This document shows, one piece after another, positions 1-6,163 of a stretch of 11,007 bases of DNA. Where the stretch lies: the NCBI GenBank assembly GCA_030619185.1, contig JAUXBW010000041.1, positions 1 to 11,007 of the forward strand, read 5' to 3'. The first letter of the stretch is position 1. The number at the start of each line of letters is the position of its first letter. Under the pieces are notes generated by a model, which was not told the origin of the DNA, made no database searches, and saw only the letters and a list, made by a program, of their open reading frames with translations. This DNA comes from Methyloprofundus sp. GTDB lineage: Bacteria; Pseudomonadota; Gammaproteobacteria; Methylococcales; Methylomonadaceae. A program made the position numbers and the translations under genes.

Positions 1-284
1 GGCGCAAGATTAAGACCAGCGGCTGGAAAGCCAGTCTTATGGTGGTTACGACCGTTGGACATTTAGCGGAAAAAGCCTGGCATCATCCCGATCTAACGGT
101 GTCTTATGCTTTTGTGATTGTAAAATTAGTCACTCACTCTGCTAAAGGAATAACCGATAAAGATTTTTTATTAGCTGAAAAAATTGAAGAAGTTGTTTTG
201 TGGGATGCCGCAGCAACATCGAAGGGTGTTTTTGAAGGGACACCCGATGATCCGCGCTTTAAATATATAAAACAAGATAAATGA
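1..284 (+). CDS. pterin-4a-carbinolamine dehydratase (PCD/DCoH family), 5' end missing
   Basis: The reading frame is open from the left edge (first whole codon at 3) to TGA at 282-284, so the start lies outside the window; the ATG at 39 is internal. The visible ~93 residues carry the PCD signature: AEKAWHHPDL (HHP at 81-89), then SYAFV, then VTHSAKGITDKD with the conserved His and Asp. The family dehydrates 4a-hydroxytetrahydropterins in the cytoplasm and recycles tetrahydropterin for aromatic amino acid hydroxylases; some members are linked to other pterin cofactors. A tail of about 25 residues (EGTPDDPRFKYIK region) follows the core and is longer than in the short DCoH proteins. The stop codon overlaps the GAGGA ribosome site (283-287) of fhcB, so the two are surely co-transcribed. 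This suggests, but does not prove, a role tied to methanopterin or another pterin used in C1 metabolism. Confidence 0.88.
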   Translation, partial: RKIKTSGWKASLMVVTTVGHLAEKAWHHPDLTVSYAFVIVKLVTHSAKGITDKDFLLAEKIEEVVLWDAAATSKGVFEGTPDDPRFKYIKQDK

Positions 285-294
285 GGAACAGCGA

Positions 295-1554
295 GTGACT
301 GAAATAACTGAAGTACCCAGTCCTTTTTGCGGTATTGGCACCGATGACCTGAGCATTCAAGTTGATGGCTTGTCGCTAAAAGTTAGCGAAAATGGCTGTG
401 CAGTGAATACGCCAGCGTTTGAGCAAGCGATGACCGACACCCGTGCGCGTGTCGATGGCAAAGAGGTTGGCCTGGATGTCGCTGTTGCCAAAGCGGCAGA
501 GCTATTACGTGCGAGTAATCAACCCGTTATTGGCGGTTGTGCAACGGATGTGAATGGTATGCGTGGTGTTATGGCATTAGCAGATCATAGCGGTGCTGTT
601 GTTGATAATATGAATTTTACCGGTGCACGACGTAATTTTTTGGCATTGCAAGATACTGGCTGGATGAATACCACATTAGCGGAGATTAAAAACCGCTGTG
701 ACTTTTTGCTGGTAGTCGGGGTTGACTTAGAAGGTTTCGCGCCACGTTTTTTTGAGCGTTATTTATGGAATAAAGAGTCCATGTTTCTCGATGATACCAG
801 TCAGCGTATCGTTGTTTATATCGGTAAAGCACCTTCAGGCGATGCCTCTACATCACCTGCTGGGCTTAAGGCTAAAGTATTACCCTGTGCGGATGCAGAC
901 TTGCCTGAAGTCATGGCGGTACTACGTGCTTTGGTGAAAGGGAATAAGGTTGTAGCTGAAAATATCTGTGGTATTGCATTAAGTGATTTGCAGGCCGTTG
1001 CAGAGCAATTAAAAGCAGCAAAATACGGCGTAGTAACCTGGGCTGCAGGGGCATTGAACTTTGATCAGGCCGAGTTAACTGTGCAAATGTTATCCGAAAT
1101 GGTTAAAGATATTAATACCATGGATACCCGCTGTTCCGGTTTTCCTTTGGGTGGAAAAGAGGGGGATCAAACGGCGAATCAGGTATGTGGCTGGACTTCG
1201 GCCTATCCCGCAAGAGCACGTTTTTCTAGTGGCTTTCCTGAATATGACCCATTTTTGTATGACTCTAATGCCATGCTGGCTAATGGTGAGGCGGATGTAT
1301 TAGTTTGGGTGCAGGCATTTAATGTAGCCTCAGTGCCGCCGCAAACTGACTTGCCGACGATTGTAGTTGCTCGCTCAGGCATGACTTTTACTAAAGAACC
1401 CGATGTATTTATCCCTGTGGGTACGCCAGGGATTGATCATGCAGGTCATGCTTATAGACTGGATAATGTGGTGGCAATACGCCTTAAGAAATTACGCGAC
1501 TCAGGTTTGCCGAGTACGGCAGATGTCTTGAACGCAATTGAACAAGCTTTGTAG
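295..1554 (+). CDS. fhcB: formyltransferase/hydrolase complex subunit B (FwdB/FmdB-like, non-redox)
   Basis: 419 residues, homologous to subunit B of archaeal formylmethanofuran dehydrogenase. Recognisable blocks are PFCGIGTDDL (11-20), NGCAVNTPAF (33-42), RCSGFPLGGKEG (279-290), SSGFPEYDPF (311-320) and HAGHAYRLDNV (382-392). In methylotrophs Fhc carries out no redox chemistry: it moves formyl from formyl-H4MPT to methylofuran and hydrolyses it to formate, and FhcB is mainly structural. In line with that, the N-terminal Fe-S motif that I recall from archaeal subunits as C-P-F-C-x3-C-D-D reads S-P-F-C-x3-T-D-D here, so two cysteines are gone. The start is GTG at 295, preceded by GAGGA at 283-287 with 7-nt spacing; no better in-frame ATG is near. 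fhcA follows after 11 nt. Arginine codons are almost all CGN (2 AGA among 18, counted by hand). Confidence 0.93.
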   Translation: MTEITEVPSPFCGIGTDDLSIQVDGLSLKVSENGCAVNTPAFEQAMTDTRARVDGKEVGLDVAVAKAAELLRASNQPVIGGCATDVNGMRGVMALADHSGAVVDNMNFTGARRNFLALQDTGWMNTTLAEIKNRCDFLLVVGVDLEGFAPRFFERYLWNKESMFLDDTSQRIVVYIGKAPSGDASTSPAGLKAKVLPCADADLPEVMAVLRALVKGNKVVAENICGIALSDLQAVAEQLKAAKYGVVTWAAGALNFDQAELTVQMLSEMVKDINTMDTRCSGFPLGGKEGDQTANQVCGWTSAYPARARFSSGFPEYDPFLYDSNAMLANGEADVLVWVQAFNVASVPPQTDLPTIVVARSGMTFTKEPDVFIPVGTPGIDHAGHAYRLDNVVAIRLKKLRDSGLPSTADVLNAIEQAL

Positions 1555-1565
1555 GATAAGTAGTC

Positions 1566-3230
1566 ATGTTGATAAAATTAACAGGTGGAACAGTTTATGA
1601 TCCTGCCAGCGGGATTGATGGAAAGGTGCAAACGCTCTATGTTCAGGATGGTAAGTTTATTAAGCAACCCGCCAGCGACGTAAAAATTGATAAAGAGTAT
1701 GATTTAAAAGGCAAAGTGGTGATGTCTGGTGCGATTGATATGCACACGCATATTGGTGGCGGTAAAGGTAATATTGCGCGTATGTTGATTCCTGAGGATC
1801 ACCGAAAAGATCCTGTACATCGTTCGGATATAACCCGTTCTGGTTGTGGTCATGCTATGCCGAGTACTTTTACGACGGGCTATCGTTATGCAGAAATGGG
1901 TTATACGGCTGGTTTTGAACCCGCCATATTGCCGATTAATGCCCGTCAGGCACATATGGAAATGGCCGATATTCCTATTTTAGATAAAGGCGGCTATGTG
2001 ATGCTCGGTAGTGATGATTACCTATTGCGCATGTTGACTGCTAAAAAAGACCAGAAAGCGATTAATGATTATGTTGCCTGGACGATGAATGCAGCGAAAG
2101 CGATTGGCGTTAAAGTGGTTAACCCAGGTGGAATTAATGCCTTTAAATTCAACCAGCGTCAACTGGATTTAGATGAAAAAAACACACACTATCAAGTAAC
2201 GCCGCGTGAAATTCTCCAGGTTTTAGCGACTGCTGTTAAGGAAATTGGAGTTAAGCATCCATTGCATGTGCATGGCTGTAACTTAGGTGTGCCTGGTAAT
2301 GTTGAGACGACGTTAGATACCATGCAGGGTATCGGTGGTTTGCCTATGCACTTAACGCATATTCAGTTCCACAGCTATGGTACTGAAGGAGATTTCAAAT
2401 TTTCTTCAGGTGGTGCGGCGATTGCTGAGTCCATTAATAAACACAAGAATATCACCGCAGATGTTGGGCAGATTTTATTTGGCCAGACGATTACCGCATC
2501 GGGTGATAATATGCGTCAGCATGCGAATCATGGCTTTGCAAACCCAAATAAATGGGTGTGCATGGATATAGAATGTGATGCCGGTTGTGGGGTTGTGCCG
2601 TTTAAATACCGTGATCAGAACTTTGTGAATGCGCTACAGTGGGCAATAGGTCTGGAAATCTTCTTATTAGTTGATGATCCATGGCGTATCTTTTTAACCA
2701 CTGATCACCCAAATGGTGCGCCGTTTACGACTTATCCGCATTTAATTCGCTTATTAATGGATAAGAGCTTCCGTAATGATATGCTGGCAACTATTCATCC
2801 TGAAGCCCAGAAAATGACTACACTTGCTTCTATTGATCGTGAATATAGCTTACAGGAAATTGCGATTTTAACCCGTGCCGGGGCGGCTAAACTGGTTGGC
2901 CTGGAAGATCGGGGTAGCTTGGCTGAGGGTGCCTGGGCTGATATTACCGTTTACACAGAAGACGCTGATCGCGAGAAAATGTTTGAGAAGCCGGACTATG
3001 TTTTTAAGGATGGGGAGTTAGTGGTTGTTGATGGTAAAGTGGTACATACCAAATGGGGTACCACGCATATTGTACGCCCTGACTGGGATACCTCAGTGGA
3101 AAAAGATTTGCAAAAGTACTTTGATCGTTTTATGACCATGAAAGTGGGTAATTTTAAAATCAGTGATGATGAAATTACCGAAGATGGTCGTGGTAGTTTG
3201 ACTGTGCATAGTTTAAATGGTGGCACATGA
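1566..3230 (+). CDS. fhcA: formyltransferase/hydrolase complex subunit A (amidohydrolase, formate-releasing)
   Basis: 554 residues, the amidohydrolase-fold subunit related to FwdA/FmdA. It hydrolyses the formyl-methylofuran intermediate to formate, the last step of H4MPT-linked formaldehyde oxidation, in the cytoplasm. Metal-site motifs are visible: DMHTHIGGG with H60 and H62, HVHG with H234 and H236, THIQFH with H264/H267/H269, and FLTTDHPNG with D380. K183 (in KVVNPGG) or K194 could be the lysine that hydantoinase-like enzymes carboxylate; sequence alone does not settle which. The length is normal for the family. ATG at 1566 has AGGA at 1553-1556 upstream, overlapping the fhcB stop. The stop TGA (3228-3230) overlaps the ATG of the next small gene as ATGA. 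All 21 arginine codons are CGN. Confidence 0.95.
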   Translation: MLIKLTGGTVYDPASGIDGKVQTLYVQDGKFIKQPASDVKIDKEYDLKGKVVMSGAIDMHTHIGGGKGNIARMLIPEDHRKDPVHRSDITRSGCGHAMPSTFTTGYRYAEMGYTAGFEPAILPINARQAHMEMADIPILDKGGYVMLGSDDYLLRMLTAKKDQKAINDYVAWTMNAAKAIGVKVVNPGGINAFKFNQRQLDLDEKNTHYQVTPREILQVLATAVKEIGVKHPLHVHGCNLGVPGNVETTLDTMQGIGGLPMHLTHIQFHSYGTEGDFKFSSGGAAIAESINKHKNITADVGQILFGQTITASGDNMRQHANHGFANPNKWVCMDIECDAGCGVVPFKYRDQNFVNALQWAIGLEIFLLVDDPWRIFLTTDHPNGAPFTTYPHLIRLLMDKSFRNDMLATIHPEAQKMTTLASIDREYSLQEIAILTRAGAAKLVGLEDRGSLAEGAWADITVYTEDADREKMFEKPDYVFKDGELVVVDGKVVHTKWGTTHIVRPDWDTSVEKDLQKYFDRFMTMKVGNFKISDDEITEDGRGSLTVHSLNGGT

Positions 3231-3556
3231 CAACTTTAGTTTTTGATACGCATGACTTTGTTAGAAGGTTACATGATGCCGGTTTTTCTGAAACGCAAGC
3301 AGAAATATTAACCCAGTTACAGCAAGAGTCAGTTGATGCAACATTAGAGCAAATGCATGATGTCGATGTTGTAACAAGACAAGATTTGAGAGAAACAGAG
3401 TTAACATTGAAGCACGACCTTAGAGAAGTTGAGCTTAAATTAGAATTAAAAATTTCTGAAACAAAGGCAGAATTAGTACGCTGGGTTATTGGAGTAGGGT
3501 TGCTGCAAACTGCATTAATCACTGCATTATTACTTAAAATGAGTTCCGGATTATGA
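3227..3556 (+). CDS. small coiled-coil membrane protein, DUF1640/CCDC90 (MCUR1-like) family, embedded in the fhc operon
   Basis: 109 residues. It reads as three parts: a globular head (about 5-45: FDTHDFVRRLHDAGF followed by SETQAEILTQL, a pattern I recognise from DUF1640/CCDC90 proteins), a coiled-coil stalk (about 50-84, with an 11-residue repeat DLRETELTLKH / DLREVELKLEL at 53-63 and 64-74), and a single hydrophobic C-terminal anchor (about 86-104). The family occurs in bacteria and in mitochondria (MCUR1, CCDC90B) with this head-neck-stalk-anchor plan; its bacterial function is unknown to me. There is no signal peptide, so the head and stalk should face the cytoplasm. The gene sits between fhcA and fhcD, joined to both by ATGA overlaps. 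GGTGG at 3219-3223 lies only 3 nt before the ATG, so translation probably relies on coupling. Five of its six arginine codons are AGA or AGG, unlike fhcA and fhcD. It may anchor or help assemble Fhc, or be an acquired passenger; the family call is fairly sure, the role is not. Confidence 0.85.
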   Translation: MTTLVFDTHDFVRRLHDAGFSETQAEILTQLQQESVDATLEQMHDVDVVTRQDLRETELTLKHDLREVELKLELKISETKAELVRWVIGVGLLQTALITALLLKMSSGL

Positions 3557-4449
3557 TTATTAATGGTGTAAGCATTGATGAAACCTTCGCCGAAGCGTTT
3601 CCAATGAAAGCAACCCGTGCAATTATCACTGCGCAAAATGAAAAATGGGCAATGATCTCGGCACAAGCGATGACAGGTTTTGCAACCTCGGTGATTGCCT
3701 GTGGCTGTGAAGCAGGTATAGAACGAGTACTCGATCCCTCTGAAACACCTGATGGACGGCCTGGTGTGTCAGTATTGATTTTTGCCATGGGTGGTAAAGG
3801 CCTGGCTAAGCAATTGGAGACCAGAGCAGGGCAGTGTGTATTAACCTCACCTACCTCGGCTTTATTTGCCGGCATTGATGAAGGTTTGCAAATCCCTTTG
3901 GGGAAAAATCTGCGTTATTTTGGTGATGGTTTTCAAATCGCGAAAAAAATTGATGGTAAGCGTTATTGGCGTGTACCAGTCATGGATGGTGAATTTTTAA
4001 CTGAAGCAACCACGGGGCGAGTGGATGCGGTAGGTGGTGGTAACTTTTTAGTTTTGGCAGAATCCCAGCCACAAGCTTTAGCAGCCTGTGAAGCGGCTAT
4101 TGTGGAAATGAAGAAATTACCTAATGTGATTATGCCGTTTCCTGGAGGAGTAGTACGTTCAGGCTCGAAAGTAGGTTCAAAATATCCTGCTTTAGGCGCT
4201 TCAACCAATGATGCTTTCTGCCCAACCTTAAAAGGGATCACCAAAACTGATTTATCCCCCGAAATTGAATCGGTAATGGAAATCGTGATTGACGGCTTAA
4301 CTAAAGAAGATATAGATAAGGCTATGCGTGTCGGTATCCAGGCTGTCTGTGATTTAGGTGCCGAAAATGGTATTAAACGGATTAGTGCGGGTAATTATGG
4401 CGGTAAATTAGGTCCGTTCCATTTTCATTTACAGGAGATTATGGCATGA
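3553..4449 (+). CDS. fhcD: formylmethanofuran:H4MPT formyltransferase, Fhc subunit D
   Basis: 298 residues, the usual length of archaeal Ftr and bacterial FhcD. The protein transfers the formyl group between N5 of formyl-H4MPT and the methylofuran cofactor held in the Fhc complex, so it supplies the substrate that FhcA hydrolyses. Clear family blocks are NGVSIDETFAEAFPMKATR (4-22), CGCEAGIERV (50-59), PFPGGVVRSGSKVGSKYP (195-212), LGASTNDAFCP (214-224) and the C-terminal NYGGKLGPFHFHL (281-293). The start ATG (3553) overlaps the stop of the preceding coiled-coil gene (TGA 3554-3556). No strong Shine-Dalgarno lies at the normal distance, so it appears to be translated by coupling. The stop overlaps fhcC by ATGA as well. 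Ten of eleven arginine codons are CGN. Confidence 0.95.
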   Translation: MIINGVSIDETFAEAFPMKATRAIITAQNEKWAMISAQAMTGFATSVIACGCEAGIERVLDPSETPDGRPGVSVLIFAMGGKGLAKQLETRAGQCVLTSPTSALFAGIDEGLQIPLGKNLRYFGDGFQIAKKIDGKRYWRVPVMDGEFLTEATTGRVDAVGGGNFLVLAESQPQALAACEAAIVEMKKLPNVIMPFPGGVVRSGSKVGSKYPALGASTNDAFCPTLKGITKTDLSPEIESVMEIVIDGLTKEDIDKAMRVGIQAVCDLGAENGIKRISAGNYGGKLGPFHFHLQEIMA

Positions 4450-5309
4450 GTGCTTTAACTTTTACGGTCAAACAGGAAACAGCACAGCGTGTGGATATGT
4501 CGCCTTTGGTATGTCAGTTATTAAAAGATATGAATCTTGCTGATATTGCTGCCATTGAGTTGCAAAATGGTAAGCGTAAAATCCGTGCCGATGAATTATT
4601 TGAAATTACCGGTTCAGACACACAGAATATTGTCATTAAAAACAGTTTTGCTAAATTAGATTTCATTGCCAAAGGGTTACAAGACGGTAATGTTACCGTT
4701 GTCGGTGAGGCGGGTGCTTATCTGGCGTTAGGTATGAAATCAGGGATGGTAACCGTTAATGGTAATGTGGGTCTATATGCCGCCTGTGAAATGAAAAAAG
4801 GTTTATTGACCATCAGGGGGAATGCCGGCGATTTTTTAGGTGCGGCATTGCCGGGTAATAAACAAGGTATGAAAGGCGGTACGGTACTGGTTAAAGGTAA
4901 TGTTGGCCAGCGCGCAGGCGATCATATGCGCCGGGGCACTATGCTCATAGAAGGCAATGCCGGAGATTATTGTGGCTCACGAATGATTGCAGGAACGATT
5001 GCCGTGATGGGATATACAGGCCGATTTTTAGGCTATGCAATGCAAAGGGGAACCTTGTTATTGTGGCAACAGCCGACACTTTCAGCAACTTTTAATGATT
5101 GTGGTTCACATACCCTGGCTTTTTTACCTATTTTATTTAAGTCATTTGCCAGGCTGGATTCAAAATTTGCTCAAAAATCTGAAGCATTCAGTCGTGTACA
5201 GCGCTATGGTGGCGATATGGCTGAAAAGGGCAGAGCAGAGGTTTTAGTCAGGCTCGATAGGCGCGCAGCACAGAGCAATACGGCGTTCTCTGCCGTCAAT
5301 TTTCATTAA
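4446..5309 (+). CDS. fhcC: formyltransferase/hydrolase complex subunit C (beta-helix, FwdC/FmdC-like)
   Basis: 287 residues. The central part (about 85-205) is a run of roughly 20-residue repeats with the pattern G-N-x-G-x4-G-x2-M-x2-G (GEAGAYLALGMKSG, GNVGLYAACEMKKG, GNAGDFLGAALPG, GNVGQRAGDHMRRG, GNAGDYCGSRMIAG, GYTGRFLGYAMQRG). This is the right-handed beta-helix shared by FwdC/FmdC and the C-terminal domain of glutamate synthase. In Fhc it is a structural subunit packed against FhcA and FhcB and has no active site of its own. A tail from about 245 (RVQRYGGDMAEKGRAEVLVR) completes the family pattern. ATG at 4446 overlaps the fhcD stop and has a good AGGAG at 4433-4437 with 8-nt spacing. 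It is the last gene of the operon. AGA/AGG arginine codons (6 of 16) cluster mainly in the C-terminal third. Confidence 0.93.
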   Translation: MSALTFTVKQETAQRVDMSPLVCQLLKDMNLADIAAIELQNGKRKIRADELFEITGSDTQNIVIKNSFAKLDFIAKGLQDGNVTVVGEAGAYLALGMKSGMVTVNGNVGLYAACEMKKGLLTIRGNAGDFLGAALPGNKQGMKGGTVLVKGNVGQRAGDHMRRGTMLIEGNAGDYCGSRMIAGTIAVMGYTGRFLGYAMQRGTLLLWQQPTLSATFNDCGSHTLAFLPILFKSFARLDSKFAQKSEAFSRVQRYGGDMAEKGRAEVLVRLDRRAAQSNTAFSAVNFH

Positions 5310-5353
5310 GGAAAGCATACGATACACTTGAGTAACTCGTTGGATCGTGGGTC

Positions 5354-5381
5354 TTGAGTTCGTCATATAAGGACTGATAAT
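5354..5381 (+). promoter_or_regulatory. putative sigma70 promoter of ribA
   Basis: TTGAGT (5354-5359, 4 of 6 to consensus) and GATAAT (5376-5381, 5 of 6) stand 16 bp apart. Transcription would begin near 5388, about 30 nt before the ribA start, too short a leader for an FMN riboswitch. The -35 box is part of a CTTGAGT direct repeat; the other copy is at 5327-5333. Confidence 0.5.
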
Positions 5382-5417
5382 ATACAATTTATTTTTGATT
5401 AACTAGGTTTTAACATA

Positions 5418-6035
5418 TTGACAACTGCGATTAACAATCTGGTACAGACCCGCATTCCTACCCAGTATGGCGAGTTTGTACTGCATTATTTTAGTAATAC
5501 TCTGGATGATAAAGAGCATATTGCTTTTGTCTTTGGTGATGTCTCAAATAAGAGCCGAGTGCCTGTCAGAATCCATTCTGAATGCTTTACCGGTGATGTA
5601 TTAGGTTCCAGGCGTTGTGACTGTGGTGATCAACTGGATAGAGCGTTACAGTTGATTAGTGAGCATGGGTTTGGGGTGTTGATTTATCTTCGGCAGGAAG
5701 GGCGAGGTATTGGACTACTCAATAAATTGTACGCTTATAATTTGCAAGATGAGGGCATGGATACAGTGGATGCGAATCTTCATCTAGGTCACCGGCCTGA
5801 TGAACGCGAGTACTCCATAGCGGCTTTAATGCTGGACAATTTGCAGATCAATTCAATTCAATTAATTACCAATAACCCGAATAAGATAGAACAACTGCAA
5901 ACTCTCGGAGTAAAAGTGGAGGGTCGTATTTCCATTGAAATTGAATCAAATTGTGATAATCGGGCATATTTGCTGACTAAAGCCCATAAAATGGATCACT
6001 TATTGAGCAAGACAAAAAAACAAAATAATCAGTGA
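5418..6035 (+). CDS. ribA: GTP cyclohydrolase II
   Basis: 205 residues, a stand-alone RibA close in length to the E. coli enzyme (196). It opens GTP to 2,5-diamino-6-ribosylamino-4(3H)-pyrimidinone 5'-phosphate, releasing formate and pyrophosphate: the first step of riboflavin synthesis, in the cytoplasm. The zinc motif HSECFTGDVLGSRRCDCG gives ligands C56, C67 and C69. The substrate loop RQEGRGIGLLNK (92-103), tyrosines Y105/Y107, R130 in PDEREY and the TNNPNKIE motif (151-158) are all present. There is no DHBP synthase (RibB) domain. The start is TTG at 5418: the frame has a stop at 5400-5402 and no ATG or GTG between, and the protein from TTG aligns with the family N-terminus (TRIPTQYGEF). 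Only a weak TAGG (5404-5407) precedes it. It has its own likely promoter and is separated from the fhc operon by 108 nt. Confidence 0.95.
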   Translation: MTTAINNLVQTRIPTQYGEFVLHYFSNTLDDKEHIAFVFGDVSNKSRVPVRIHSECFTGDVLGSRRCDCGDQLDRALQLISEHGFGVLIYLRQEGRGIGLLNKLYAYNLQDEGMDTVDANLHLGHRPDEREYSIAALMLDNLQINSIQLITNNPNKIEQLQTLGVKVEGRISIEIESNCDNRAYLLTKAHKMDHLLSKTKKQNNQ

Positions 6036-6072
6036 GTTTATGAGCTCAGAATGTATTTGTCGCTGATTATTT
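6023..6072 (+). repeat. stem-loop over the ribA stop codon
   Basis: AAATAATCAG (6023-6032) and CTGATTATTT (6063-6072) are perfect 10-bp inverted repeats. The stem extends three more pairs inward through a T-G wobble (6033/6062, 6034/6061, 6035/6060), leaving a 24-nt loop that holds the palindrome TGAGCTCA (6041-6048). No T-run follows on the + strand, so it is not a classical terminator for ribA. On the minus strand the stem is followed by a T-rich run, but no minus-strand gene is seen to end here. It may protect the mRNA 3' end. Confidence 0.45.
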
Positions 6073-6099
6073 CACCAAACAAGAGCGCAAGAGTATAAT
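6071..6099 (+). promoter_or_regulatory. putative sigma70 promoter of the miaB operon
   Basis: A perfect TATAAT (6094-6099) stands 17 bp downstream of TTCACC (6071-6076, 4 of 6 to TTGACA). The start point would be near 6106, giving a leader of about 58 nt. The -10 box is framed by a short inverted repeat AGAGC (6082-6086) / GCTCT (6100-6104). The leader has a further small inverted repeat, TCACA/TGTGA (6115-6128). Confidence 0.6.
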
Positions 6100-6163
6100 G
6101 CTCTCAATTTATTGTCACATTGTTGTGATTTTATTCGTAATATAGGTAGACCCCTCGTAGTTT

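Noticed and set aside
3175-3666. 163-codon open frame on the minus strand across the small coiled-coil gene
   Set aside because: It is antisense to fhcA, the small gene and fhcD, resembles no family I know, and the + strand frame has clear head, stalk and anchor structure with ATGA joins.
4698-5060. Recurring GGTAATG/GGCAATG-like strings in fhcC as DNA repeats
   Set aside because: They follow the G-N-x-G protein repeat of the beta-helix and are too diverged to be a separate DNA element.
5310-5417. Possible terminator after fhcC or FMN riboswitch before ribA
   Set aside because: Only 4-5 bp stems (such as AACTC/GAGTT) without a T-run are present, and the ribA leader is far too short for an FMN element.
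6115-6128. CRP-like site upstream of miaB
   Set aside because: The half-sites are in the wrong order (TCACA then TGTGA) and the spacing is 4 rather than 6; it is kept only as a small inverted repeat.
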